Positions 1 to 7,825 of a DNA stretch of 64,000 nt are shown piece by piece (the first letter of the stretch is position 1; each line of letters begins with the position of its first letter). Below the pieces are notes generated by a model. That model did not search any database, was not told the origin of the DNA, and saw only the letters and a list, made by a program, of their open reading frames with translations. The translations under genes were made by a program, and so were the position numbers. This stretch comes from Sphingopyxis microcysteis (GTDB lineage: Bacteria; Pseudomonadota; Alphaproteobacteria; Sphingomonadales; Sphingomonadaceae): contig NZ_JAANYY010000003.1 in assembly GCF_012274265.1 (NCBI RefSeq), positions 186,001-250,000 of the forward strand, in the 5' to 3' direction.

Positions 1-1
1 C

Positions 2-133
2 GAGATTTGCGGGCGCCCTGCCGACGAAAAGCCGCTGATGCTGATCGTGACCGGCCACCCCGCGCCCGACGCCACCGTTCCCGTCTATGCGACACGGAAA
101 AAGCCGCTCGACCAGATCACCACCTGGCTGTAG
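2..133 (+). CDS. nitroreductase family protein, C-terminal end only
   Basis: Partial gene entering from the left edge; only the last 43 codons are present and it ends with TAG. The visible tail contains PLMLIVTGHPAPDA, followed by a short KKPLDQI stretch and a terminal Trp-Leu. This resembles the end of FMN-dependent nitroreductase-like oxidoreductases, where a GxP segment is followed by KKPLEEI. The substrate cannot be judged from this fragment. The downstream DUF418 gene starts about 28 bases later on the same strand, so the two may be co-transcribed. Confidence 0.6.
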   Translation, partial: EICGRPADEKPLMLIVTGHPAPDATVPVYATRKKPLDQITTWL

Positions 134-161
134 TATAGAACTAGTACAGATGGAGAGCGGC

Positions 162-1424
162 ATGCGCGAAGATCAACCCGTTTTGCCCGGCCGCCTCGTC
201 TCGCTCGACGCGATCCGCGGAGTTGCGGTGATGGGCATTTTGGCGATGAACATCGTAGCCTTTGCGCTCCCCTTTCCGGCCTATTCCAATCCCGCCGCGG
301 GCGGGCCGCCGAGCGACATCGACCTCGCGACCTGGTTCTTCAATTTCGTCTTTGTCGATTCCAAGATGCGCGGGATGTTTTCGCTGCTGTTCGGCGCCAG
401 CACGCTGCTGGTGATCGACAGCGCGGCGATGGCCGGGCGCAATCCCGCCGGCGCCCATTATTCGCGCATGTTCTGGCTGGCGCTGTTCGGCCTCGCGCAT
501 TTCTATCTGGTCTGGTTCGGCGACATTCTGTTCCTCTATGCGATTTGCGGGCTGCTGCTGTTCCTGTTCCGCAACCTGTCGGCAAAGGCGCTGCTGCTCT
601 GGTCGCTGCCGTTTTTCCTTGTCGGGATCGGCTTGCCGGCGAGCCTGTGGGCCATGTTGTCGATGGCGCAGGCTGGTGGGCTTCCTGCCGAGGCCGCGGC
701 AGAGATGCAGGAAGCGCTGCGGCAGATGAACGCCGATATGGGTCCGTCGACGCCGACCTATGGCAAAGAGACGGCGCTCTACCTCGGCAGCTACGCCAGC
801 ATTGTTGGACATCGTACCAGCGCGATGGCTGGCGATCCGCTCTATTTCGTCGGCATGTTCCTGTGGGAGGCGATGGGGCTGATGCTGATCGGCATGGCGC
901 TGTTCAAATCGCGGATGCTGACCGGCGACTGGCCGATCGCGCGCTATCGCAAATGGGCGATCGCCTGCTTCCTGATCGCGATTCCGCCGCTGGTCATGCT
1001 GGCGCTGTATCAGATGCGCTCAGGCTATGACGCGGTGGCGATTTTCGGCGCTTCGCTCGCGCTATCGATCCCCTTTGACACGCTGTTGACGGTCGGCTGG
1101 ATCGCGCTGATCATGCTCTTGATCAAGTCGGTGGCCAGCGACGCCGTGCGCGAGCAGCTCGCCGCCGCGGGCCGCATGGCGTTCACCAACTATCTCGTCA
1201 CCTCGATCGTGATGACGACGATCTTTTACGGCTATGGGCTGGGGCTGTTCGGCAGCGTCGGGCGCGCTGCGCTCTATCTTTTCTGCTTCGGCATGTGGAC
1301 GGCCATGCTCTTGTGGTCGAAGCCGTGGCTCGACCGTTTTCACTATGGCCCGTTCGAATGGCTGTGGCGCAGCCTGTCGCGCGGTGCGGTTCAGCCGATG
1401 CGGAAATCGCCGCCGGTTCAGTAA
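162..1424 (+). CDS. DUF418 family membrane protein
   Basis: A 420-residue polytopic inner-membrane protein. It begins with a short cytoplasmic stretch and the motif SLDAIRGVAVMGI, typical of the YeiB/DUF418 family, and carries about eight to ten hydrophobic segments. The C-terminal third, with GRMAFTNYL and a late FGPFEWLWR-like end (here YGPFEWLWR), is the DUF418 domain proper. Function in the family is not established; a transport or acyl-transfer role has been proposed for relatives. Start chosen at 162 because GGAG lies six bases upstream; an in-frame ATG at 150 is the alternative. Its 3' end overlaps the convergent Hpt gene by seven bases. Confidence 0.85.
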   Translation: MREDQPVLPGRLVSLDAIRGVAVMGILAMNIVAFALPFPAYSNPAAGGPPSDIDLATWFFNFVFVDSKMRGMFSLLFGASTLLVIDSAAMAGRNPAGAHYSRMFWLALFGLAHFYLVWFGDILFLYAICGLLLFLFRNLSAKALLLWSLPFFLVGIGLPASLWAMLSMAQAGGLPAEAAAEMQEALRQMNADMGPSTPTYGKETALYLGSYASIVGHRTSAMAGDPLYFVGMFLWEAMGLMLIGMALFKSRMLTGDWPIARYRKWAIACFLIAIPPLVMLALYQMRSGYDAVAIFGASLALSIPFDTLLTVGWIALIMLLIKSVASDAVREQLAAAGRMAFTNYLVTSIVMTTIFYGYGLGLFGSVGRAALYLFCFGMWTAMLLWSKPWLDRFHYGPFEWLWRSLSRGAVQPMRKSPPVQ

Positions 1425-1822
1425 CCGACCGCGCGGCCGAACCCGGTAGGGCGGCGTTGGACCAGCGGATTGGCCTCGCGCTCCAGCGCGCTCAGCGTTT
1501 CTTCGAACAGTTGGCGCAGTTCGACGACGCGCGGCAGATATTCCTCGGGGCTGATCTGACTTTCGACACAGTGGCGCGCGAACATTTCGATGTCCTCGGC
1601 GACCGCACCCAGTCTTTCGCCGCCGAACTGGCGCGCTTCACTTTTCAGCGTATGCGCGGGCATGACCAGCCCGCGCGCGTCGCGGGCGCGCATGGCGTCC
1701 TCGATCGCCGCCACCGATTTGGTGCCGTCTTCGCGAAAATAGCCCAGAATCCGGACAAACGCGGCGCCCAGCTGGGTGCGCGTGGCGCGGAATTCATCCC
1801 AATCGACCAGCACTTCGTCCAA
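1418..1822 (-). CDS. Hpt domain (histidine phosphotransfer) protein
   Basis: A 134-residue single-domain histidine phosphotransfer protein. The phospho-acceptor is His57 in AHTLKSEARQFG, which fits the Hpt HxLKxxA pattern; the rest is predicted to be helical, as expected of a four-helix bundle. Such proteins relay phosphate between hybrid sensor kinases and response regulators in the cytoplasm. No kinase or receiver-domain gene is present in the window, so its partners are encoded elsewhere. Tail-to-tail overlap of seven bases with the DUF418 gene. Confidence 0.85.
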   Translation of the reverse strand: MDEVLVDWDEFRATRTQLGAAFVRILGYFREDGTKSVAAIEDAMRARDARGLVMPAHTLKSEARQFGGERLGAVAEDIEMFARHCVESQISPEEYLPRVVELRQLFEETLSALEREANPLVQRRPTGFGRAVGY

Positions 1823-1937
1823 TGTCGTGTCCCTTGGTATTCAAATTCGGTCGTGGTCCCGCCCGACACATGCCCAGTTTGGGTAAAAAAGACGTTACGA
1901 CGGCGGGCCTTTGCCACCAAAGCCGCCCCATTTTGGG

Positions 1938-2165
1938 TCAGCGGCGACGCACACGCCAGCGCTGGGCATCGTCGGCCGCCGCCTCGACCTCGACCGTCCA
2001 GCCATGTTCGGCGGCCAGCGCCGTCACTTCGCGCCCGGCCTGCGGATCATCGGCGATCAGCTGCACTTCGGCAGAATCGCGCATTGCGCGCGCCAGCCGC
2101 AGCGCGGGCCAGGGGCAGCGCATCCCCCGCGCATCGACGACCAGCGCCGACGCTCTATTCGTCAT
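1938..2165 (-). CDS. TusA/SirA-like sulfurtransferase family protein
   Basis: A 75-residue protein with the family signature CPWP (Cys17) in DARGMRCPWPALRLA. TusA-like proteins carry sulfur as a persulfide on this Cys, for tRNA thiolation, molybdenum cofactor or other sulfur-transfer uses. Its ATG overlaps the end of der by 11 bases, so translation is probably coupled to der. This link to der suggests a housekeeping relay, but the acceptor cannot be named. Confidence 0.85.
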   Translation of the reverse strand: MTNRASALVVDARGMRCPWPALRLARAMRDSAEVQLIADDPQAGREVTALAAEHGWTVEVEAAADDAQRWRVRRR

Positions 2166-3534
2166 AGGGGTTGCGCGAATTGCGGAAGTTCAGCCGCACC
2201 GGCACGCCCTGAAACCCCAGTTCCTTGCGCATGCCGTTGACCAGATAGCGTTCATAGCTGCCCGGCAGGCTATCGGTGCGCGAACCGAACACGACAAAGG
2301 TCGGCGGCCGCGTCCGTGCCTGGGTGATATAGCGCAGCTTGATCCGCTTGCCGCCGGGCGCGGGCGGCGGGTTGGCATCCACCGCACCCTCGAACCAGCG
2401 GTTGAGCCGCGCCGTCGATACCCGGCCCGACCATATCGCGCGCTGTTCGAACGCGACGCGCACCAATGTGTCGATGCCCTTCCCCGTCGCGCCCGAAACG
2501 GTGAGCACGGGGACGCCCTTGACCTGACTGAGCCCATCGTCGAGCGCGTTTCGCACGCCGTTGAACAGCGCCGACGCCTCCTCGGCGACATCCCATTTGT
2601 TGAGCGCGACGATCAGCGCGCGCCCTTCCTGCAGCACCTTGTCGGCAATGCGCAGATCCTGCGCCTCCAGCCCCTTGGTCGCATCGAGCAGCAGCACGAC
2701 GACCTCGGCGAAATCGACCGCATGGAGCGCATCGGCGACCGACAATTTTTCGAGCTTGTCGACCACCTTGGCGCGCTTGCGCATGCCCGCGGTGTCGAAC
2801 AGCTGGATTTCGTGGACCTCGCCGTCCTTTTCCCATTGCCAGTCGACGCGGATCGAATCGCGGGTGATGCCCGCCTCGGGGCCAGTGATCAGCCGGTCTT
2901 CGCCGATCATGCGGTTGATCAAGGTCGACTTGCCCGCATTCGGCCGCCCGACGATCGCGAGCTTCATCGGGCCGAGCGGGGCGTCCTCATCCTCATCGCT
3001 TGCGGCAGCAACGTCGTCTTCGATCGCATCGAACGGCTCGACGATCGGGCGCAGCGCGTCGAACAGGTCGACGACGCCTTCGCCATGCTCGGCGCTGAGC
3101 GCGATCGGATTGTCGAAGCCGAGCGAATAGCTTTCCATCAAGCCATTCTCGCCCTGCTTGCCCTCCGCCTTGTTGACCAGCAGGATGATCGGCGTGTCCT
3201 CGCTGCGCAGCCAGCGCGCGATTTCCTCGTCGAGCGGCGTGACCCCGGCACGGCCATCGATCATGAACAGCGCGGCATCGGCCTCGCGCACCGCCTTTTC
3301 GGTCTGGACACGCATCCGTCCGGGCAGCGTCGCGGCATCCTGATCCTCGAAGCCCGCGGTGTCGACGATGCGAAATTCCAGCCCGAGCAGCTTGGCGTCG
3401 CCCTCACGCCGGTCGCGCGTCACCCCGGGCTGGTCGTCGACCAGCGCCAGCCGCTTGCCGACCAGCCGGTTGAACAGCGTCGATTTGCCCACATTCGGGC
3501 GGCCGACAATGGCGATCGTCGCGAATCGCGACAT
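2155..3534 (-). CDS. der: ribosome biogenesis GTPase Der (EngA)
   Basis: A 459-residue protein with two tandem GTPase domains, the hallmark of Der, which acts in 50S subunit assembly. The first P-loop is GRPNVGKS at residues 11-18; the second domain opens with GRPNAGKS. Each domain has its DTAG switch II motif, and NKWD in the second provides the guanine-specificity motif. The C-terminal part is the KH-like domain, ending near NFRNSRNPYDE. An acidic linker (SDEDEDA) joins the G domains. It lies downstream of bamB with a 49-base gap. Confidence 0.97.
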   Translation of the reverse strand: MSRFATIAIVGRPNVGKSTLFNRLVGKRLALVDDQPGVTRDRREGDAKLLGLEFRIVDTAGFEDQDAATLPGRMRVQTEKAVREADAALFMIDGRAGVTPLDEEIARWLRSEDTPIILLVNKAEGKQGENGLMESYSLGFDNPIALSAEHGEGVVDLFDALRPIVEPFDAIEDDVAAASDEDEDAPLGPMKLAIVGRPNAGKSTLINRMIGEDRLITGPEAGITRDSIRVDWQWEKDGEVHEIQLFDTAGMRKRAKVVDKLEKLSVADALHAVDFAEVVVLLLDATKGLEAQDLRIADKVLQEGRALIVALNKWDVAEEASALFNGVRNALDDGLSQVKGVPVLTVSGATGKGIDTLVRVAFEQRAIWSGRVSTARLNRWFEGAVDANPPPAPGGKRIKLRYITQARTRPPTFVVFGSRTDSLPGSYERYLVNGMRKELGFQGVPVRLNFRNSRNPYDE

Positions 3535-3583
3535 GACAATTTATCCCTGTTGTTGCGCCGGGCCGCCCCGGCCCGGACGCTTG

Positions 3584-4918
3584 TCAGCGCCAGGCCGTGA
3601 TTTGCCCGTCATCCGCCAAAATATATAAAATATTGTTCGCCACCACCGGCGCCTGCGAAAGCGACGATTTGAATTCGGTTGACCCGAGCAGCGAGCCGTC
3701 GGTCGGCGAGAATTCCTGCATCATCCCTTCGCTGTTGACCGCGATCAGGCGGCCACCGGCCAGAATCGGGCCGGTCCAGCGGATCGGATCCTTCTTCTTC
3801 TTTTCGGTTTCGACGCGGAAGCGCGCGAGCTGTTGCAGCCAGCGCACCTTGCCCGTCGTGCGCGCGACGCACAGCAGCTTGCCGTCGTCGGTCATCGCAT
3901 AGACCCATTCGCCGACCACATAAGGCGTCGAAATGCCCGCGATCGAGATTTCCCAGCTGCGCTGGCCGGTGAGGAGCTCGTAGCTCGCCATGCGGCCGCC
4001 TTGGCCCAGCGCAAAGACGCGGCCATTGTCGACGACCGGGTCGGCATCGACGTCGGTCAGCGTCGAAACCGACAGCGCCATCGAGGTGCGCGCCAGCGCA
4101 TCTTCCCACAGGTCGCGACCATTTTCGTACCGATAGGCCTGGACTTCGCCCGACGAATAGCCGGCGACGATCGTCCCCTGCCCCGCCGCGGGCGACGCCG
4201 CCCCGAACACGCTGCCGGGTTCGAGCGAAGCGGTCGCCTGCCACAGCACCGCTCCGTTCGCGGCATTCAGCGCGATGATCTGGTTGTCCTGGCTGATCAC
4301 ATAGACACCGCCAAAGGCAATCGTCGGCGCGCCGCGCAGCGGCCCCGCGGGCTTCACCTTCCAGATCACCGATCCGTCGGCGGCATTCAGCGCCGCAACG
4401 TCGCCGACGCCGCTGGTTGCATAGACGACATTGCCGTCGACCCCGGCACCGCCGCCGAACAGCGAGTCCTTGAAATCCTTGCCCGTGCTGCCGATCGAGG
4501 TGCGCCACAGCGGCGCCCCGGTGTCGGCGGCAAACGCCTGAACGACCGCTTCGGTATCGACCGCAAACAGGCGGTTGTCGGCGATCACCGGCGAAGCGGC
4601 CAGTCGCTGCTTCTTGTTGCTGCCGGCGATATTCGCCTGCCACAGCTTGCTGCGCGTCGCGCCGAGCGCCGGGTGGCCCATCGATTTCGATGCGTTGCCG
4701 CCCGACTGCGCCCAAGCGGCGTTGACCGCGGGTTCGGGCAGGACGACGGCGATCGCCGCGGTTGCCGGATCAACCTTGATGCTATTGTCGTTCGACAGGA
4801 TCGACACCCGCTCGCCGACGGTCGGCGTCTTGGGGCCGCCGTCGCCCTTCAGCACGCCGCAACCCGCGAGAGGCAGCGCCAGCAGCGCCGCATAGAATCC
4901 GTAACGCGTCTTCCGCAT
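3584..4918 (-). CDS. bamB: outer membrane protein assembly factor BamB
   Basis: A 444-residue lipoprotein with a signal peptide and lipobox LAGC (Cys20). The mature part is an eight-bladed PQQ-type beta-propeller, visible as repeated segments such as DTGAPLWRTSIGS, DGSVIWKVK, NGAVLWQA, TGKVRWLQQL and DGSLLGS. BamB is a periplasm-facing member of the BAM complex that folds outer-membrane beta-barrels. The start at 4918 gives a proper lipoprotein signal; longer in-frame extensions would lie inside the upstream gene. It starts one base after the YfgM-like stop, in the conserved order yfgM-bamB-der. Confidence 0.95.
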   Translation of the reverse strand: MRKTRYGFYAALLALPLAGCGVLKGDGGPKTPTVGERVSILSNDNSIKVDPATAAIAVVLPEPAVNAAWAQSGGNASKSMGHPALGATRSKLWQANIAGSNKKQRLAASPVIADNRLFAVDTEAVVQAFAADTGAPLWRTSIGSTGKDFKDSLFGGGAGVDGNVVYATSGVGDVAALNAADGSVIWKVKPAGPLRGAPTIAFGGVYVISQDNQIIALNAANGAVLWQATASLEPGSVFGAASPAAGQGTIVAGYSSGEVQAYRYENGRDLWEDALARTSMALSVSTLTDVDADPVVDNGRVFALGQGGRMASYELLTGQRSWEISIAGISTPYVVGEWVYAMTDDGKLLCVARTTGKVRWLQQLARFRVETEKKKKDPIRWTGPILAGGRLIAVNSEGMMQEFSPTDGSLLGSTEFKSSLSQAPVVANNILYILADDGQITAWR

Positions 4919-4919
4919 A

Positions 4920-5693
4920 TTAATTGGCTTCCTCAACTGGGGCGGCTGCCGCTGCCTTCGGCGCGGCATTGCCTTTCTGGTCCTCTGCGGCGCTTTCGTC
5001 CGCGCGGTCGGCGACCGCATCGACGCCGAGCATGCCCGCCATCTGCACCGACCGCGATTGCAGCGATTTGGCCACGCCGGGCGATTTGGCGATGCGGCCA
5101 TAAAGCGCGCCTGCCTGATCATATTGGCCGAGCTGATAATGGGCGGTCGCGGACAGTTCGGCGGCGCTGGCGAACCAGCTCGACACGGGATCCTTGGCAT
5201 CGACCAGCGGCTTCATGCGCGCGATCACCGCTTCGGGTTTCAGACTGTCATATTCGAACGCGGTCTGGCGGATCAGCGCCAGGTCGCGCAGCGCCTGATC
5301 GAGCTTGGTGTCGGCAGCGACTTTCGCCATCAGCGCGGCAGCGGCTTTCAGGTCGCCGCCCTGCGCCTTGATATTTGCCTGCTGCATCATCGCGACCGCG
5401 CGGTAGGCGGGATCGCCCTCCGCCGCGATCTTTTCAAGTTCGGCGGCGGCGGCGCGCGGCTGGTTCGTCGACAGTTTCTGGAACGAGGCGATCAATTCTT
5501 CGGCCTGCTCCCCGCGCGCGGCATCCTGGCGATGGCTCCAGTACAGATAACCGCCGAAGGCCAGCAAAGCGGCGATTACCCCGCCGAAAATCCAGCGGCC
5601 ATAGCGCTGCACGATCGTGTCCAGCCGGTCCTTGCGGACGGCTTCGTCGACTTCTTGCAACAGCGCGGCATCGTTGGTCGGGCTCAGGGCCAA
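4920..5693 (-). CDS. YfgM-like TPR-like membrane protein
   Basis: A 257-residue protein with a short cytoplasmic N-terminus, one transmembrane helix at about residues 34-52, and a periplasmic alpha-helical TPR-like domain (TPR_21 type). It ends in a low-complexity Ala/Pro/Glu tail. In gammaproteobacteria YfgM is an ancillary SecYEG-associated protein that works with periplasmic chaperones. Its position directly before bamB supports this family assignment. The helical repeats are visible as paired segments around FQKLSTNQPRAAAAELEKIA and YQLGQYDQAGALYGRIA. Confidence 0.85.
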   Translation of the reverse strand: MALSPTNDAALLQEVDEAVRKDRLDTIVQRYGRWIFGGVIAALLAFGGYLYWSHRQDAARGEQAEELIASFQKLSTNQPRAAAAELEKIAAEGDPAYRAVAMMQQANIKAQGGDLKAAAALMAKVAADTKLDQALRDLALIRQTAFEYDSLKPEAVIARMKPLVDAKDPVSSWFASAAELSATAHYQLGQYDQAGALYGRIAKSPGVAKSLQSRSVQMAGMLGVDAVADRADESAAEDQKGNAAPKAAAAAPVEEAN

Positions 5694-5800
5694 TCAAACC
5701 TCCATTTGTCATTCATGGCTCTGGGGCCGCGGCTTCCTTAGCGACGGCGTCGAAAAAGGCCAAGCGATTCACTGTGCCTTGATCGGTACCGCGCGCCGTC

Positions 5801-6664
5801 TCAACCCGCGTAGGTCTGATCCTCGGTCGGGAATGAACGAGACCTGACTTCATCGGCATAGTCCTTGACCGCACCGCTGACGACGCCCGCCATGTCCTGG
5901 TATCGTTTCACGAATTTGGGAACGCGTTCGAACATGCCGAGCATGTCGTCGGTGACCAGCACCTGCCCGTCGCACTGTGCCGACGCGCCGATCCCGATCG
6001 TCGGGCAATCTACCTTGTTCGTGATCTCGATCGCGATCGATTCGAGCACGCCCTCAATCACGATCGAAAACGCCCCGGCCTGCGCCACCGCAACCGCATC
6101 TTCGACGATCGAGCGGGCTTCTTCCTCGCTCTTGCCGCGCACGCCATAACCGCCGAGGATGTTGACCGCCTGCGGGGTCAGCCCGACATGACCCATCACC
6201 GGGATGCCGCGCTGGGTCAGGAATTCGATCGTCGGCGCCAGCACCTTGCCGCCCTCGACCTTCACCGCGGCGGCGCCGGTTTCCTTCAGCAACCGCGCAG
6301 CATTGTCGAACGCCTGTTCGGGGCTGCCCTCATAGCTGCCGAACGGCATGTCGACGATCACCGCAGCGTGATAGCTGCCGCGCACGACCGCGGCGCCGTG
6401 CAGCGCCATCATGTCCATCGTCACCCCGACCGTATGCGGCAGGCCATAGATCACCTGCGCCAGCGAATCGCCGACCAGCAGCATGTCGCAATGCGGGTCG
6501 AGCAGCTGCGCCATACGCACCGTATAGGCGGTCAGCATGACGATCGGCTCGCCACCCTTGCGCTGGCGGATACGCGGCACCGTCAGGCGCTTCATCGGCT
6601 GCGGCGTCGGATTGGCGCGGCTGGTGGAGGTGTCGAGGGTGAGCGTTTTGGGCAGCGTGGACAT
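5801..6664 (-). CDS. panB: 3-methyl-2-oxobutanoate hydroxymethyltransferase
   Basis: A 287-residue PanB, the ketopantoate-forming enzyme of pantothenate and coenzyme A synthesis, which uses methylene-tetrahydrofolate. Recognisable blocks include VMLTAYT, LLVGDSLAQVIYG (metal and substrate site), VVDMPFGSYE-like VDMPFGSYEGSPE, VKVEGG, PVMGHVGLTPQ and the IGIGASAQCDGQVLV region. The start at 6664 gives the usual length. No panC or panD is nearby. The 107-base gap before the YfgM-like gene leaves open whether they share a transcript. Confidence 0.95.
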   Translation of the reverse strand: MSTLPKTLTLDTSTSRANPTPQPMKRLTVPRIRQRKGGEPIVMLTAYTVRMAQLLDPHCDMLLVGDSLAQVIYGLPHTVGVTMDMMALHGAAVVRGSYHAAVIVDMPFGSYEGSPEQAFDNAARLLKETGAAAVKVEGGKVLAPTIEFLTQRGIPVMGHVGLTPQAVNILGGYGVRGKSEEEARSIVEDAVAVAQAGAFSIVIEGVLESIAIEITNKVDCPTIGIGASAQCDGQVLVTDDMLGMFERVPKFVKRYQDMAGVVSGAVKDYADEVRSRSFPTEDQTYAG

Positions 6665-6734
6665 AGGATGCGGGCTTAGCGGCTTATGTTGCGGTGCGAA
6701 AGCGGCAAAGCCCGGTGATGTCATTGACGGTTGA

Positions 6735-6762
6735 CTCAATGTTAAGAATATTAGACATTGAG
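6735..6762. promoter_or_regulatory. perfect inverted repeat, candidate operator
   Basis: CTCAATGT at 6735-6742 is repeated inverted as ACATTGAG at 6755-6762, with a 12-base AT-rich centre. A possible promoter overlaps it: TTGACG at 6724-6729, then 17 bases, then AATATT. It lies 27 bases upstream of the small membrane protein gene whose partner is an XRE regulator, so autoregulation by that regulator is the simplest reading. This is inference from position and symmetry. Confidence 0.5.
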
Positions 6763-6789
6763 TTCGAATCATATGACATGGAGTTTGAC

Positions 6790-7209
6790 ATGGCGTTTCG
6801 CGAGAAAATTCACTGGGTGGCCTTCGTCACCATGTTGCTCGCCTTTGGCTGGTATTTTCTGGCCTTTCCCTGGCGCGATGCTGCATCGCCCGGGGCGCTG
6901 TGGACCGCGGGCGGCATGCTCATCCCGCTGACGCTGGGAATCATCGTCGCCATGACCGTGGCGACCGCGATCATGGCAATCCGCAACCGCAGCGAAGTGA
7001 ATCTGGCCGAAGATGAACGCGACCGCGCGATCCACTGGCGCGGAACGCATCTGGCCTATTATCCGATGGTCGTTGGTACCTGGGCCTGCATCGGGCTGAT
7101 CTTCACCGGCGCGCCGCCCGCGATCCTACTCAACCTGCTGCTGGCGATGGTCGTGCTGTCCGAACTCGTGCGGATCGGATCGCAGATTTGGCTGTATCGG
7201 CGGTCCTGA
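6790..7209 (+). CDS. small four-helix membrane protein paired with XRE regulator
   Basis: A 139-residue protein with four predicted transmembrane segments (about 7-26, 38-60, 86-105, 108-130) and a short charged loop around residues 68-84 (SEVNLAEDERDRAIHWRG). That loop matches the DERD motif common in small bacterial membrane proteins encoded beside a YozG-like XRE regulator. Function unknown. GGAG at 6780-6783 lies six bases before ATG 6790, so this start is preferred over in-frame ATGs at 6739 and 6778. The XRE gene follows after 167 bases. Confidence 0.75.
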   Translation: MAFREKIHWVAFVTMLLAFGWYFLAFPWRDAASPGALWTAGGMLIPLTLGIIVAMTVATAIMAIRNRSEVNLAEDERDRAIHWRGTHLAYYPMVVGTWACIGLIFTGAPPAILLNLLLAMVVLSELVRIGSQIWLYRRS

Positions 7210-7376
7210 GCGCCTTTGCTGACCTTTGAGCTGGGATTCGCACATGCTGCTGATCGAACAAATCGGATGGCTGACGCTGATCGGCGTCATTTGCGACTAC
7301 GGCCACCATTTTCGCGGCCCGCTTCCGGACTTCGTTCCGCTGGCCGCAATGACACTCTGCCTTTGGAGGGACCAAC

Positions 7377-7598
7377 ATGGCTAGACTCCCCTTCACCAAC
7401 GACATCCGCACCCTGCGCTTTCTGGCGGGCGAGATGACACAGGGCGATCTTGGCGAGCGCGTCGGCGTGACGCGCCAGACGATCGCGGCGATCGAACAGG
7501 GCAAATATTCGCCGTCACTAGAGGTCGCGTTTCGCATCGCCCATGTTTTCGGCAAGCCGCTCGAAGCGGTATTCCAATGGGAAAATGGCACCGGTTGA
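7377..7598 (+). CDS. XRE/Cro-CI family transcriptional regulator
   Basis: A 73-residue one-domain regulator. The helix-turn-helix covers about residues 19-42 (MTQGDLGERVGVTRQTIAAI) and is followed by GKYSPSLEVAFRIAHVFG, the usual YozG/HTH_3 continuation. GGAGGG six bases upstream sets the start. Such short regulators have no ligand domain. It follows a four-helix membrane protein gene with a palindrome upstream, so it probably controls that pair. Confidence 0.9.
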   Translation: MARLPFTNDIRTLRFLAGEMTQGDLGERVGVTRQTIAAIEQGKYSPSLEVAFRIAHVFGKPLEAVFQWENGTG

Positions 7599-7694
7599 AG
7601 ACAGCGCGGCCGCGCGGCCCGGCCCACGCTTCCCCCCGGGGGCGTCGGGCCGGGTTTTGGGCGGCTTTGGGGTGGTTTTCAGACGTCTCCTATT

Positions 7695-7776
7695 CCGTTC
7701 GTGTCGAGCGAAGTCGAGACACGCCGACCGCTCACGCCAAGCCACGCGTATCTCGACTTCGCTCGATACAAACGGG
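7695..7776. repeat. palindromic intergenic repeat, family B copy 1
   Basis: Left arm begins CCGTTCGTGTCGAGCGAAGT and the right arm, read inverted, ends in CTCGATACAAACGGG. About 30 variable bases lie between the arms. It fills most of the 227-base gap between the convergent XRE and phosphodiesterase genes, so it may also act as a two-way terminator. Further copies lie at 18711-18791 and 23219-23300. Confidence 0.85.
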
Positions 7777-7825
7777 AATTGGATTGGGCGGCTGCTTCCG
7801 ATCGCAACCCGTCACTAGCGAATGC

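Noticed and set aside
1822-3600. 592-codon open frame on the plus strand
   Set aside because: Antisense to der and tusA; GC-rich shadow frame with no recognisable family, whereas the minus-strand frames are clear genes. The same reasoning removes similar long frames at 3833-5371, 11774-13660, 23460-25094, 32731-34194 and 55740-57173.
6761-6773. GAGTTCGAATC-like string resembling a tRNA T-loop
   Set aside because: No acceptor, anticodon or D stem around it; it belongs to the palindromic promoter patch.
7244-7384. 46-codon frame between the membrane protein and XRE genes
   Set aside because: No ribosome site, overlaps the XRE start by a few bases and shows no family likeness; too weak to call.
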